A stretch of 64,000 bases of DNA. It comes from Flavivirga abyssicola (GTDB taxonomy: Bacteria > Bacteroidota > Bacteroidia > Flavobacteriales > Flavobacteriaceae). Position numbers and translations under genes: made by a program. Positions 9,043 through 16,952 of the stretch are shown piece by piece (the stretch's first letter is position 1; each line of letters begins with the position of its first letter). The DNA is taken from contig NZ_CP141266.1 of the NCBI RefSeq assembly GCF_030540775.2, positions 2,591,001 through 2,655,000 of the forward strand, written 5' to 3'. Below the pieces are notes generated by a model. That model did not search any database and was not told the DNA's origin. It worked only from the letters and a program-made list of their open reading frames with translations.

Positions 9043-9479
9043 TCATTTTATTCTAGAATAATTTTCGATTGAATTAGTTTGTGGGTTATCTTAATACATA
9101 CTATAATAACTAGTTTGCTTTCCTAAGCTAGAAAATATATAATAATACCAAATGAGAATTGGTATAAATCATTTACTTCACCATTACCTTCTTATAGTTG
9201 TTTTTCTAACTGTTTTAAATGACAAACAGACGTATAAGATGAGCTTATCTTAATGTTTAAAACACTAATCAAGAAGCGTTTTGAAAAACATTTAGAACAG
9301 TCTTTTGTTAATCTTTAGTTAAAAACCATTTTTTGAAATCTAAAAAAAATATTGCCGCGTAATTTATAATATAGTAACGGTCAATAGTTTTAGACGTAAA
9401 GCTATTGATGTGTTATGAACTTAACCTAACAGGTTAATTCCTGTAAATTGTTTTATTTTAATTTTTAAATTTTATCAAA
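9043..9479. other. Intergenic region with a short inverted repeat
   Basis: No gene is seen in these 437 bp. An inverted repeat, ATACCAA...TTGGTAT, spans 9145-9165 and resembles small palindromes scattered in flavobacterial genomes. The final 100 bp presumably contain the promoter and an AT-rich leader of the next gene. Confidence 0.4.
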
Positions 9480-9851
9480 ATGAGAACAAAGTTTTTATTT
9501 ATGTTATGTAGTTTTATGATGCTGTTTTTTACATTATCAAGTTTTAAAACAGAAGCGCCTTTAAATGAAGTACAATTCATTATTCAAGATTCTAAGGAAG
9601 TAGATGCCGTTTATGGTGGTTATGACGGTAGTGCATATAGTTTTACAGCTCAAAGTAATGGTGAAACGTATAAGTTGTTATTTCAGAGTGTTGAAGATGC
9701 TGTTTTAAGTGATTTCGATTTGAGTTCTGATACTTTAGTTGGTGTGGTTTTTAAGGTGACTTATACTACTGAAATTGCAGTCACTAAAGATGCAGATGGT
9801 AATGACGTAGAAACAGAAGTTAATACGATTACCAAATTGGAAAAGCTGTAA
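9480..9851 (+). CDS. Small secreted protein of unknown function
   Basis: The 123-residue product has a clear hydrophobic signal sequence (about residues 1-24, ending near SSFKTEA). The mature part is a short beta-rich domain: YGGYDGSAYSFTAQSNGETYKLLFQSV, then DTLVGVVFKVTYTTE, then ITKLEKL. I do not recognise the family. The same order of motifs occurs in the 74-residue protein at 10674-10898 (YEDGYYTFLFDDG, YIGKSFKLSFIE, IERLELI), so the two may be an exported and a cytoplasmic form of one domain. A strong terminator follows 26 bp downstream, so it is probably monocistronic. Confidence 0.75.
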   Translation: MRTKFLFMLCSFMMLFFTLSSFKTEAPLNEVQFIIQDSKEVDAVYGGYDGSAYSFTAQSNGETYKLLFQSVEDAVLSDFDLSSDTLVGVVFKVTYTTEIAVTKDADGNDVETEVNTITKLEKL

Positions 9852-9876
9852 ACAGCAACAATAAGTATATACTTTT

Positions 9877-9901
9877 GGCTACCTTTTAGGTAGCCTTTTT
9901 T
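9877..9901 (+). terminator. Rho-independent terminator
   Basis: GGCTACCT, a short T-rich loop, AGGTAGCC and a run of T follow the stop codon by 26 bp. This ends transcription of the small secreted protein gene. Confidence 0.85.
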
Positions 9902-10365
9902 ATTGGTCTTAAATACAGTTAGAACTAGGTGTTTTAGCCCTTTTTGCTTTCAGTTTCTAAGAACTTTTGATACGAATTCACACTAATCACAAAAAGGAAC
10001 GAATAGTTCAATCCACAGAATAACTTTCAAAAAGGCTTCAATTTTTATGTAAAAAATAATTTTAAAAAAACATTAAATTAAATTTTTTATATTTCATTTG
10101 TATAAGCACTTAGCTGAGCATTATGAAATATGTTTATGTATTCGGGCTTTTGAAAATAGGCAAGTCAAACTCAAAAGCAGCTTATAAAAAAAGTAACCGA
10201 ACTTTAAATTTGACTTCCTTTATTTCAAAATATCTATCCCATATAGATACAGATTTGCATCATCTTAAAGTGCGTTTATTTAGAATTTGTATTGATTAAA
10301 TTCAGAAATTAATTTGTATATTAACACTACCAAAAACATATTAAAACTTAACCAATTATAAGAAA
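9902..10365. other. Intergenic region with one doubtful 58-codon ORF
   Basis: The region is AT-rich. The only frame of note is 10123-10299 on the plus strand (58 codons, product beginning MKYVYVFGLLKIG). It has no recognisable domain or clear ribosome-binding site and is too weak to call a gene. No RNA gene or repeat is recognised. Confidence 0.3.
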
Positions 10366-10644
10366 ATGAAACGAATTATTGTAGATTATCAGAAACTTAA
10401 TAAAGATATTTTAAATCTTTTGGTTGAGAAATTCCCTGATGGATATGATGATGACCACATCATTTCATTTAGAAATGCTCATAACGATCTCATTGAAGCT
10501 GTTGAAGTAAAAACAGAGGATACCATTTATCTAGTAAAAGTAGGGACGTATTTAGCAAAAGCTATGGCGGATTTTGGAGATGAAGAAGATACCCCTAATA
10601 CAAGCCCCCCAGTACCAGATGCAAATTTTGATCAAGAAGAATAA
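10366..10644 (+). CDS. Conserved small acidic protein of unknown function
   Basis: The 92-residue protein reads MKRIIVDYQKLNKDILNLLVEKFPDG and has a hydrophobic core segment EDTIYLVKVGTYLAKAM. It ends in a strongly acidic, Pro-containing tail. Similar short proteins are common in Flavobacteriaceae, where some are labelled DNA primase without basis. No catalytic motif is present. It lies 29 bp before another small gene on the same strand and may be cotranscribed with it. Confidence 0.7.
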   Translation: MKRIIVDYQKLNKDILNLLVEKFPDGYDDDHIISFRNAHNDLIEAVEVKTEDTIYLVKVGTYLAKAMADFGDEEDTPNTSPPVPDANFDQEE

Positions 10645-10673
10645 TAGGTATCTAGTAAATTATTTGTAAATAA

Positions 10674-10898
10674 ATGGAAACAGCAATTTTTCAACAGTAC
10701 GAAGACGGTTATTATACGTTTTTGTTTGATGATGGGGTGCAATTAGATTTTGAGGAAATTCACCCTAAAGCACTTTATCATTACGATTTAAAAAATGATA
10801 ATTCTTATATCGGTAAATCTTTTAAGCTATCCTTCATAGAAGTATTTGATGATAGGGATCAAGCACTTTACAGAATAGAGCGTTTAGAACTAATTTGA
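10674..10898 (+). CDS. Small conserved protein of unknown function
   Basis: This 74-residue cytoplasmic protein consists of alternating beta-like segments: FQQYEDGYYTFLFDDG, NSYIGKSFKLSFIEVF, ALYRIERLELI. It has the same motif order as the mature part of the secreted protein at 9480-9851. Function is unknown. Its last 31 bp overlap the 3' end of the convergent glycosyltransferase gene on the minus strand. Such overlap is unusual here but does not rule either gene out. Confidence 0.6.
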   Translation: METAIFQQYEDGYYTFLFDDGVQLDFEEIHPKALYHYDLKNDNSYIGKSFKLSFIEVFDDRDQALYRIERLELI

Positions 10899-12337
10899 GA
10901 CTGTTCTTTTTTTATAAAAACTTCCCATAAAAAAACTCCGTAAACGATCATGTATTCTAAACCAATAATCCACAAGTTTTCGGATTTATCTGCTTTATTA
11001 AGATTTATATAGGCTAAGTAGCTTAATATAATAACAAAGCTCCAAATTAATGGGAATTTATATTTGGTAAATACAGATAGTATTAAAAGTGTGGCTACGT
11101 ACCATGGGTGCACGGTGGTAGTGGTAAAGTAGTAAAAAGATAATACCAGCAACATAGCAGTTATAAGTTCAATGAATGTTTTATTTTTTCTAAAAAATGT
11201 TATAATTAAGACAAACAGAATGACAATAATGGGTGTTACCTTACCTATAATGGCAATTTCGTTATAGCCTCTAAATGAGTACCCAATTTCTCTGGCTACA
11301 TAATAAATACTAGCATTAAACTCAAAATTTTGGAACCACAAACCAACAGTTTGAGCATAGTTATTTATAAATTCTGAAGAGTAAAAAGGAGCAAAGAGTG
11401 CTATAATAGTTATTAAAACTATGGCATAGAACCCGATTAATCTTGTTATTCCTGCGAAGGCAGGAATCCATTTTGATAGATTGCCACGCCGCGCTCTCCT
11501 AGTAATGGCACCTTGTTTATTTTGATCACTAAGTGTAGTCGAGGTGAACCATTGAAAAAACAAAGGCAAAAATATTAGTGGAATTAATTTAACCGAAACT
11601 GATAAAGCCAAAACGACAGCTGCCCATTGCCATTTACCCGAGTATAATAAATATAAACTCCAAATAAGGAAAAATATCATAACGCCTTCAAAGTGCAAGT
11701 TACCTGTGAGTTCAATAATTATAAATGGATTTAGTATATACCAAAATATATTATGAGCAGGAATATTGAGTTTATTAAGTAGTTTTTTACCAAAATAAAG
11801 TGTGCCAAAATCCGCAGCAATAATAAGTAAGCGCATCATGATGGCCGATCCCAAAATACTTTTCCCAGCAAACAGACCAGCAATCACAAAGCAAAGTTGA
11901 TTTATAGGGGGGTAATTAGTATAATGACTGGCGTTTAAAAGCCCCATACCAGCATATAATTCTTGGGCTTGCGCAACTGGAAATTGGCCTTTGCTCATAA
12001 AGGATTCAACAGTATGCAAGTATGGGTTAAAGCCTTCTACAATCATACGGCCATCCCATATAAAACGATAAAAGTCTTGTGATAAATTAGGTATGGCTAA
12101 TATAAAAATGGCCCGAAATGCAAAAGAAATCCATGTTAAAGCCCTTATATTGTGTTTTAGAATCTGCACTAGTTTATAAAACAAAAAAAACAAAGCCACA
12201 TATAGCGTTATTAGCTTTGTGTAATCTGTTCGGGTTAAATTATAAGCAAAGGATAGGTAAAATAACAAACACGCCACTACAAGTAATAATGGTGTTCTGT
12301 TTAGTTTAAAAAAAGCTGAGCTAAAAAGCATGTCCAA
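10868..12337 (-). CDS. GT87-like membrane glycosyltransferase with a repeat-derived insert
   Basis: The 489-residue protein has about ten membrane segments. The loop after the first ones, DFYRFIWDGRMIVEGFNPY, is typical of polyprenol-phosphate-dependent mannosyltransferases of the GT87/GT-C type, which transfer a sugar to an outward-facing acceptor at the membrane. Residues about 265-298 are foreign in character: an arginine-rich stretch followed by KWIPAFAGIT, which is a direct translation of the palindromic repeat also found at 26165-26182 and 26520-26537. The frame stays open through it, so the insert lies in a loop between membrane segments and may be tolerated. Start at the first ATG. 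Sugar and acceptor are unknown. Confidence 0.8.
   Translation of the reverse strand: MDMLFSSAFFKLNRTPLLLVVACLLFYLSFAYNLTRTDYTKLITLYVALFFLFYKLVQILKHNIRALTWISFAFRAIFILAIPNLSQDFYRFIWDGRMIVEGFNPYLHTVESFMSKGQFPVAQAQELYAGMGLLNASHYTNYPPINQLCFVIAGLFAGKSILGSAIMMRLLIIAADFGTLYFGKKLLNKLNIPAHNIFWYILNPFIIIELTGNLHFEGVMIFFLIWSLYLLYSGKWQWAAVVLALSVSVKLIPLIFLPLFFQWFTSTTLSDQNKQGAITRRARRGNLSKWIPAFAGITRLIGFYAIVLITIIALFAPFYSSEFINNYAQTVGLWFQNFEFNASIYYVAREIGYSFRGYNEIAIIGKVTPIIVILFVLIITFFRKNKTFIELITAMLLVLSFYYFTTTTVHPWYVATLLILSVFTKYKFPLIWSFVIILSYLAYINLNKADKSENLWIIGLEYMIVYGVFLWEVFIKKEQSQISSKRSIL
11444..11550. repeat. Dispersed repeat segments inside a coding region
   Basis: 11447-11464 contains TTCCTGC-gaag-GCAGGAA, the core of the window's dispersed palindrome. 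Next to it, about 11475-11510, read on the minus strand, are segments like GCCATTACTAGGAG and GCGTGGCAATCT, which resemble another widespread bacterial repeat. Both are translated in frame within the membrane glycosyltransferase. Confidence 0.7.
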
Positions 12338-12443
12338 ATATAATATTATTTGTTGGTCGGCATTGAGATAGATTAGCTTACTTTATAGTATAATAAAATA
12401 TTTGAAAAGATAAAACGTTTACAAAATAAAAATTAACCTACTT

Positions 12444-13436
12444 ATGAAAACTTCAATTTTTAATTTGGTCATACTGGGTCTTGCCTTAAATTTTATAGTC
12501 TCATGTTCATCAGATGATTCTAATAATAAAGTTGATGACCCAGATCCAACGGGAGATATAGGCTCTGTAGAAAGCATTCAAATTTTTCCAATCGCCCATC
12601 CTTTAAATATGGATATATCCAATAGTCCTGTTGATGTTAACTCAGGTTTAATAATCAATAATATTGGTACTAACAAAGGACTTTTTCCTGATTTTGGTAG
12701 TGGTGAGTGGGAAGGAGCTCCTATTGGAATTCCTTATGTTAGTGTTGATGGTAGCCAGCCAAAAGTACCGATAACTTTTAGGGCTAACGACTATGATGAA
12801 AATTATGGAGACGAGAGTGATCAAGGACCGTTTCCTATTCCTTTAAATGCTCCTATTGAAGGCAATGGAGCAGGGGATAGCCATATTATTTCTCTTGATG
12901 TAGAGCATGGCATGTTATACGAGTTATATAATGCATCGCGAGCAGGTGATGGATTTGAGGCCTCTTCGGCTGCTGTTTTTGATTTAAACAAAATAGAATT
13001 TAGACCAGATGGTTGGACATCAGCAGATGCCGCAGGTTTACCAATATTTCCATTATTAGTAAGATATCCAGAGACAGAAAAAGGCGTTATAGATCACCCT
13101 ATACGTTTTACTATAACAAGAAGTAAGATATATGAAGGTTACGTACATCCTGCCAGACATCTTGTTTCTGGAAATACAAGTGATGAATTATTGCCTTTTG
13201 GAGGTAGGTTGCGACTAAAAGCGGATTATGATATTAGTAGCTTTTCCGAAACAAATCAAATCATTCTTACCGCTATGAAAAAATACGGATTGATGCTTGC
13301 TGATGTAGGATCAGATATGTTTATAACAGGAGCACCTCATGAAAAATGGGATAACGATGATCTTAAAAATTTAAAACAAGTCACCTTAGATAATTTTGAG
13401 GTTATTGAGTTGGGAACTATTACTTTGAAAAAGTAA
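12444..13436 (+). CDS. Surface-type lipoprotein of unknown function
   Basis: The 330-residue protein has a lipoprotein signal with Cys21 followed by SSDD, the acidic pattern that directs Bacteroidota lipoproteins to the cell surface. The mature protein contains FPIPLNAPIEGNGAGDSHIISLDVEHGMLYELYNA and GLPIFPLLVRYPE, a pattern I associate with a family of secreted proteins of unknown function also found outside Bacteroidota. No catalytic residues can be named. It stands alone between a convergent-oriented gene and a noncoding region. Confidence 0.8.
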   Translation: MKTSIFNLVILGLALNFIVSCSSDDSNNKVDDPDPTGDIGSVESIQIFPIAHPLNMDISNSPVDVNSGLIINNIGTNKGLFPDFGSGEWEGAPIGIPYVSVDGSQPKVPITFRANDYDENYGDESDQGPFPIPLNAPIEGNGAGDSHIISLDVEHGMLYELYNASRAGDGFEASSAAVFDLNKIEFRPDGWTSADAAGLPIFPLLVRYPETEKGVIDHPIRFTITRSKIYEGYVHPARHLVSGNTSDELLPFGGRLRLKADYDISSFSETNQIILTAMKKYGLMLADVGSDMFITGAPHEKWDNDDLKNLKQVTLDNFEVIELGTITLKK

Positions 13437-13478
13437 TTGTAGTTTATTAAAATATGTAATGTGTTGTTTTTTCAGATG

Positions 13479-13528
13479 TTTTTAATGTTAAATTTATAAG
13501 TTTGCAACCATAAATTTAACATTAAAAA
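13479..13528. promoter_or_regulatory. Perfect 19-bp inverted repeat around a -7 box
   Basis: Arms 13479-13497 (TTTTTAATGTTAAATTTAT) and 13510-13528 are exact reverse complements with a 12-bp spacer. TAAGTTTG at 13497-13504, a match to TAnnTTTG, starts at the last base of the left arm and fills the spacer. The geometry suits an operator over a promoter or a hairpin at the 5' end of a transcript. The right arm ends at the A of an ATG. Confidence 0.6.
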
Positions 13529-13686
13529 TGGATGATACAATTAAAAACTAAGCCGAACAAAATATTCAAAAACCATTAAGCTTATCTTACCAAGGTAAAA
13601 TTGGTGAATGGGTGAATCTGTTTACAAAAACTGAAGCTTTAGAAATAGTTAGAATTATCAATGATAATAAGGAAAGAGTTCATTAA
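13528..13686 (+). pseudogene. Decayed short ORF, possibly a sulfotransferase C-terminus
   Basis: From ATG 13528 the frame reads MDDTIKN, then a TAA at 13549-13551, then continues open for 44 codons to a stop at 13684. The downstream part contains SYQGKIGEWVNLF, which resembles the GKxGDWxNxF motif near the C-terminus of sulfotransferases. Without the in-frame stop it would be a 52-codon fragment, far too short for such an enzyme. I read it as a remnant. The sulfotransferase link rests on one short motif and is weak. Confidence 0.35.
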
Positions 13687-13759
13687 ATTGTATTCTCTTT
13701 TTTTATTAGAAAGAGTTACTGTAGATACTATGTTACTTACTTTGCACAATTAATACTTT

Positions 13760-14212
13760 ATGGAAAGAAAAATATCTTCTAATTTAACAAAAGCTTTTCA
13801 GATTGTAGGAATAATAAAATTTATTAGTTTTTCAATTGTATTTTTAATAGTCTTATTTTTTATACCTGATTTTAAAATTACTTTGATGATTACATTTATT
13901 TGGTTAGTTGGAGTGTTAACATTGAGGCAAATTAAAATCACTAAGCTTGAGACTGTTTATTGGAAAGAAAAAACTCTTTATGTCAAGGTTAATGGAATTT
14001 CATCAAGGGTAATTCCCTTGAAAGAAATAATAAGCATTAATAAAACTTTTTTATTTGATGAATTTCCTTATGAAGTTAAGTTTATAACGGAATCTAAAAA
14101 GGTTGAAAGGTTATACTTCTTGCCTAAAGGCAAAATTTTGCACAATCTATTTGAAGAAAATCGACTTATAGCTGAATTGAGAAAAGAAATAAAAAAATCT
14201 AAGGCTAATTAA
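13760..14212 (+). CDS. Small membrane protein of unknown function
   Basis: The 150-residue product has two adjacent membrane segments (about residues 15-36 and 40-56) and a cytoplasmic C-terminal part with alternating strands (VYWKEKTLYVKVNGISSRVIPLKEIISINK). This is the layout of small PH-like (bacterial pleckstrin-homology) membrane proteins. It ends in a Lys-rich helix. No known family is recognised with confidence. It is convergent with the glycosyltransferase at 14286. Confidence 0.65.
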   Translation: MERKISSNLTKAFQIVGIIKFISFSIVFLIVLFFIPDFKITLMITFIWLVGVLTLRQIKITKLETVYWKEKTLYVKVNGISSRVIPLKEIISINKTFLFDEFPYEVKFITESKKVERLYFLPKGKILHNLFEENRLIAELRKEIKKSKAN

Positions 14213-14285
14213 TATTAAATAATGTCAGTTTCTATGTTAAATAAGAATATCTGATTAATTGATTTTTAATATCTAGGAAATTCTT

Positions 14286-15776
14286 TTAAACCTTAGAAGT
14301 CAAAGACTTAATAAACACATAACCAAAGCCTAAAAACAACATCAAGTGAAAAGGGAAAAGCCCAAAATCACCCCCTTGGTCACCAACAATAAAGGCACTA
14401 TACATACCAAAACCGAAGTAAGCCATAAGTAAGCCTTCGAAAATAACGTGAACAGATACTGTCTTCTTTATATATTTGTTATTTTTCCAACTATCCTTTA
14501 AGGTGTTGATGTTGAATTTCGGTGTTCGTATAAATTCACTCTTTTTACCTAAATGCCCTTCTAATACAGCAATGGAATTGTGCAGTGAAAAGCCCATGGC
14601 TATTGAGAAAAACACAAAGAACATCCCTATATATCCTATAAAGTTTTTTATACCGCCACCATAGATATTTTTATACATAATCCAGTAACAAACAAAAAAT
14701 ATCAGGGTACTAAGTACAAAGAAACTCATCACATAAAAATAGGGTTTTAAGTGAGCATATTCATTTTTTATGTATAGCATAGGAATACTTAGTACAGCTA
14801 CTATCAGGATGTTTAAAAACATGGTACTATTAAGTAAATGCAATAATCCATGTACCTTTGTTTTAGCTGATATGTTCTGGTTTTTTAGAACCTTCCACAT
14901 CATTTTTCTAAAATTTTCAGCACCGCCTTTGTTCCATCTAAATTGTTGTGAGCGTGCAGCACTTATAACCACAGGGAGTTCGGCAGGTGTTTCAACATCT
15001 TCAAGATATTTGAATTTCCAGTTCTTTAATTGGGCACGATAGCTCAAATCAAGATCTTCAGTTAGTGTGTCGCCTTCCCAATTACCAGCATCTATAATAC
15101 ATTCTTTACGCCATACCCCAGCAGTACCATTAAAGTTAATAAAATGCCCTTTACTGTTTCTACCAACTTGTTCTAACGTAAAATGTGCATCCAAAGCAAA
15201 AGCCTGAATTCTTGTAAGAATAGAATAGTTACGGTTAATATGCCCCCAACGCGTTTGTACGACTCCAATGTTTTCATCCTTAAAATAGGGGACAGTACGC
15301 TTAAGCCAATCTTTTTTAGGAAGAAAGTCAGAATCGAAAATGGCAATGAATTCACCTTTGGCAATTTCTAACCCTTCCTTAAGAGCTCCCGCTTTAAAAC
15401 CACTACGATCTGTTCTGGTGATGTGTCTAATATCTAATCCAGTTGCTTTTAATTTTTCTATTTGTTGACGTGTAGTATTGACAGTTTCATCAGTGGAATC
15501 ATCTAAAACTTGTATCTCTAATTTATCTTTGGGATAATCTATCTCTGCAATATTATCCAACAGACGTTCCATAACGTACATTTCGTTATAAACGGGCAGT
15601 TGTATGGTTACATAAGGAACTTCATCCGGATTTGTGAAATCGAATTTTGAACAATCATCACACTTTTTTTGAGCACTTATATAATTAAAAAGTAAATTTA
15701 ATTGTGCTAATGCATATAAGAATATAAGCAGAAGTGCTATGGTGTATATTATGATAACAATAGTATGAGAAATCAT
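14286..15776 (-). CDS. Cellulose-synthase-like GT2 glycosyltransferase
   Basis: A processive-type family 2 glycosyltransferase of 496 residues. There is one N-terminal membrane helix (about 5-30), then a cytoplasmic GT-A domain with DDSTDE (92-97), the DxD-type FDSDF (147-151), TEDLDLSYR (239-247) and the QxxRW motif QQFRW (277-281), then four or so C-terminal membrane helices. This is the arrangement of CESA/CslA-like enzymes that polymerise beta-linked sugars across the membrane. Substrate is not predictable. It overlaps the upstream GT2 gene by 4 bp, so the two are translationally coupled. Confidence 0.9.
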   Translation of the reverse strand: MISHTIVIIIYTIALLLIFLYALAQLNLLFNYISAQKKCDDCSKFDFTNPDEVPYVTIQLPVYNEMYVMERLLDNIAEIDYPKDKLEIQVLDDSTDETVNTTRQQIEKLKATGLDIRHITRTDRSGFKAGALKEGLEIAKGEFIAIFDSDFLPKKDWLKRTVPYFKDENIGVVQTRWGHINRNYSILTRIQAFALDAHFTLEQVGRNSKGHFINFNGTAGVWRKECIIDAGNWEGDTLTEDLDLSYRAQLKNWKFKYLEDVETPAELPVVISAARSQQFRWNKGGAENFRKMMWKVLKNQNISAKTKVHGLLHLLNSTMFLNILIVAVLSIPMLYIKNEYAHLKPYFYVMSFFVLSTLIFFVCYWIMYKNIYGGGIKNFIGYIGMFFVFFSIAMGFSLHNSIAVLEGHLGKKSEFIRTPKFNINTLKDSWKNNKYIKKTVSVHVIFEGLLMAYFGFGMYSAFIVGDQGGDFGLFPFHLMLFLGFGYVFIKSLTSKV

Positions 15777-16465
15777 TTTTTAATACTGTATTTAAAAATC
15801 CAACCTAAAATTTTTATGCCTGCAAATATAGCACCTTTTACCGTACCAGAAACTTTTGAAACACCTATTCTGTTTCTATAATTAACTGGAATTTCGACGT
15901 ATGTAAATTTTTGTTTTAATGCTTTTAGTTGCATTTCTACCGTCCAGCCATAAGTTTTGTCTTCCATATTAAGCGCTAATAGCTTATCATATTTAATGGC
16001 TCTAAAAGGACCTAAATCTGTGAATTTTGCCCGAAAAAATAATGTCATTAAAGTAGTCGCTAACCAATTACCAAAAATTTGAGGTCCAGTCATAGATCCT
16101 TGTTCTCTAAGTCGCTTTACTCGTGCGCCAATTACAAAATCTATATCATCATTTATAATAGGAGAGACAATTTTGGTTAGCTCTTCGGGGTAATCGCTAT
16201 AATCACCATCTAAAAATACAATGATATCCGGCTTTTTTTCTTGATTTGCGATATAATCCATCCCTTTTAAACAGGCATAACCATAACCTTTATTCGTTTC
16301 TTTTAAAACTGTTGCACCAGCTTTTTTTGCATTAACCTCAGTGTCATCAGTAGAGTTATTACTTACCACGATAACTTCATCGACAGTAGCTGGAATATCG
16401 TTAATTACATTGACAATAGATTCTGCTTCGTTATAAGCAGGTATGATAACTTTTATATGAGTCAT
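15773..16465 (-). CDS. Dolichyl-phosphate-type GT2 glycosyltransferase
   Basis: The 230-residue protein starts VIIPAYNEAES and has NNSTDD (36-41) and the metal-binding DGD (86-88), as in polyprenyl-phosphate mannosyl- or glucosyltransferases (DPM1-like). It has no extended membrane domain. Such enzymes load a single sugar onto undecaprenyl phosphate for use by membrane GT-C transferases. The gene overlaps its neighbours by 4 bp on each side. The nearby GT87-like protein at 10868-12337 could in principle use its product, but that is inference. Confidence 0.88.
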   Translation of the reverse strand: MTHIKVIIPAYNEAESIVNVINDIPATVDEVIVVSNNSTDDTEVNAKKAGATVLKETNKGYGYACLKGMDYIANQEKKPDIIVFLDGDYSDYPEELTKIVSPIINDDIDFVIGARVKRLREQGSMTGPQIFGNWLATTLMTLFFRAKFTDLGPFRAIKYDKLLALNMEDKTYGWTVEMQLKALKQKFTYVEIPVNYRNRIGVSKVSGTVKGAIFAGIKILGWIFKYSIKK

Positions 16466-16944
16466 TGAAGATCAGATAGGTTGTTTTCTTTTCTGAAGGA
16501 TTTGAAATCCGTCCATTCTTTAATTCTTTTACCAGCTTTATATTTTCTTGCAGCAACCAATTTTTCGTTCTTGTACATCAAACAATATCCATTCTTTTGA
16601 TTATCTTTTAATTGGCATTTATGATTGATTTTCTCCATATCATCATAAAACAACCACCAATTATTTTTTTTCCCATCAACAAAATGACCTTCAGATTTTT
16701 TATTGCCATTTACGGTGTAAAAGTACCAATATTTTATAGGTTTATCTTGTTGAAAGTGACCTTCTTTTTCAACGCGACCATTTTCATAATAAAACGTCCA
16801 ATATTTAATTTTCTTATTATTGTGCGTCCATCCTTCAGATTTTATCTTACCGCTATCGTAATATGTTCTTTTGTACGATTTTTGAGCGTTGATATTTATA
16901 CTAATGAACAAAACTAAACTGAATACTACAAATGAATACTGCAA
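16462..16944 (-). CDS. Secreted MORN/YwqK-like repeat protein
   Basis: The 160-residue product has a signal peptide (ending near ININAQ) and four or so repeats of the form YxNGRVEKEGHFxxxKPIKYWYFY. This is the MORN-variant repeat of YwqK-type proteins, sometimes called antitoxins although that role is not shown here. It probably sits outside the inner membrane. The frame opens with TTG (16942-16944); no ATG precedes the hydrophobic stretch. The start lies in a sequence close to one found at 34776-34795, AACAGTTxGCAGTATTCA, so a repeat may have remodelled this 5' end. Confidence 0.7.
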   Translation of the reverse strand: MQYSFVVFSLVLFISININAQKSYKRTYYDSGKIKSEGWTHNNKKIKYWTFYYENGRVEKEGHFQQDKPIKYWYFYTVNGNKKSEGHFVDGKKNNWWLFYDDMEKINHKCQLKDNQKNGYCLMYKNEKLVAARKYKAGKRIKEWTDFKSFRKENNLSDLQ

Positions 16945-16952
16945 ACTGTTAC

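Larger units (their letters stand above)
13437..13759. other. Intergenic region with a perfect 19-bp inverted repeat and a decayed ORF
   Basis: This 323-bp gap holds a perfect inverted repeat (13479-13528) and a short interrupted reading frame (13528-13686), both listed separately. Nothing else is recognised. Confidence 0.6.

Noticed and set aside
10123-10299. 58-codon plus-strand frame
   Set aside because: No domain, no clear promoter or ribosome-binding site; kept only as a note in the intergenic entry.
12118-12309. 63-codon plus-strand frame
   Set aside because: It is antisense to the start of the GT87-like gene and has no features.
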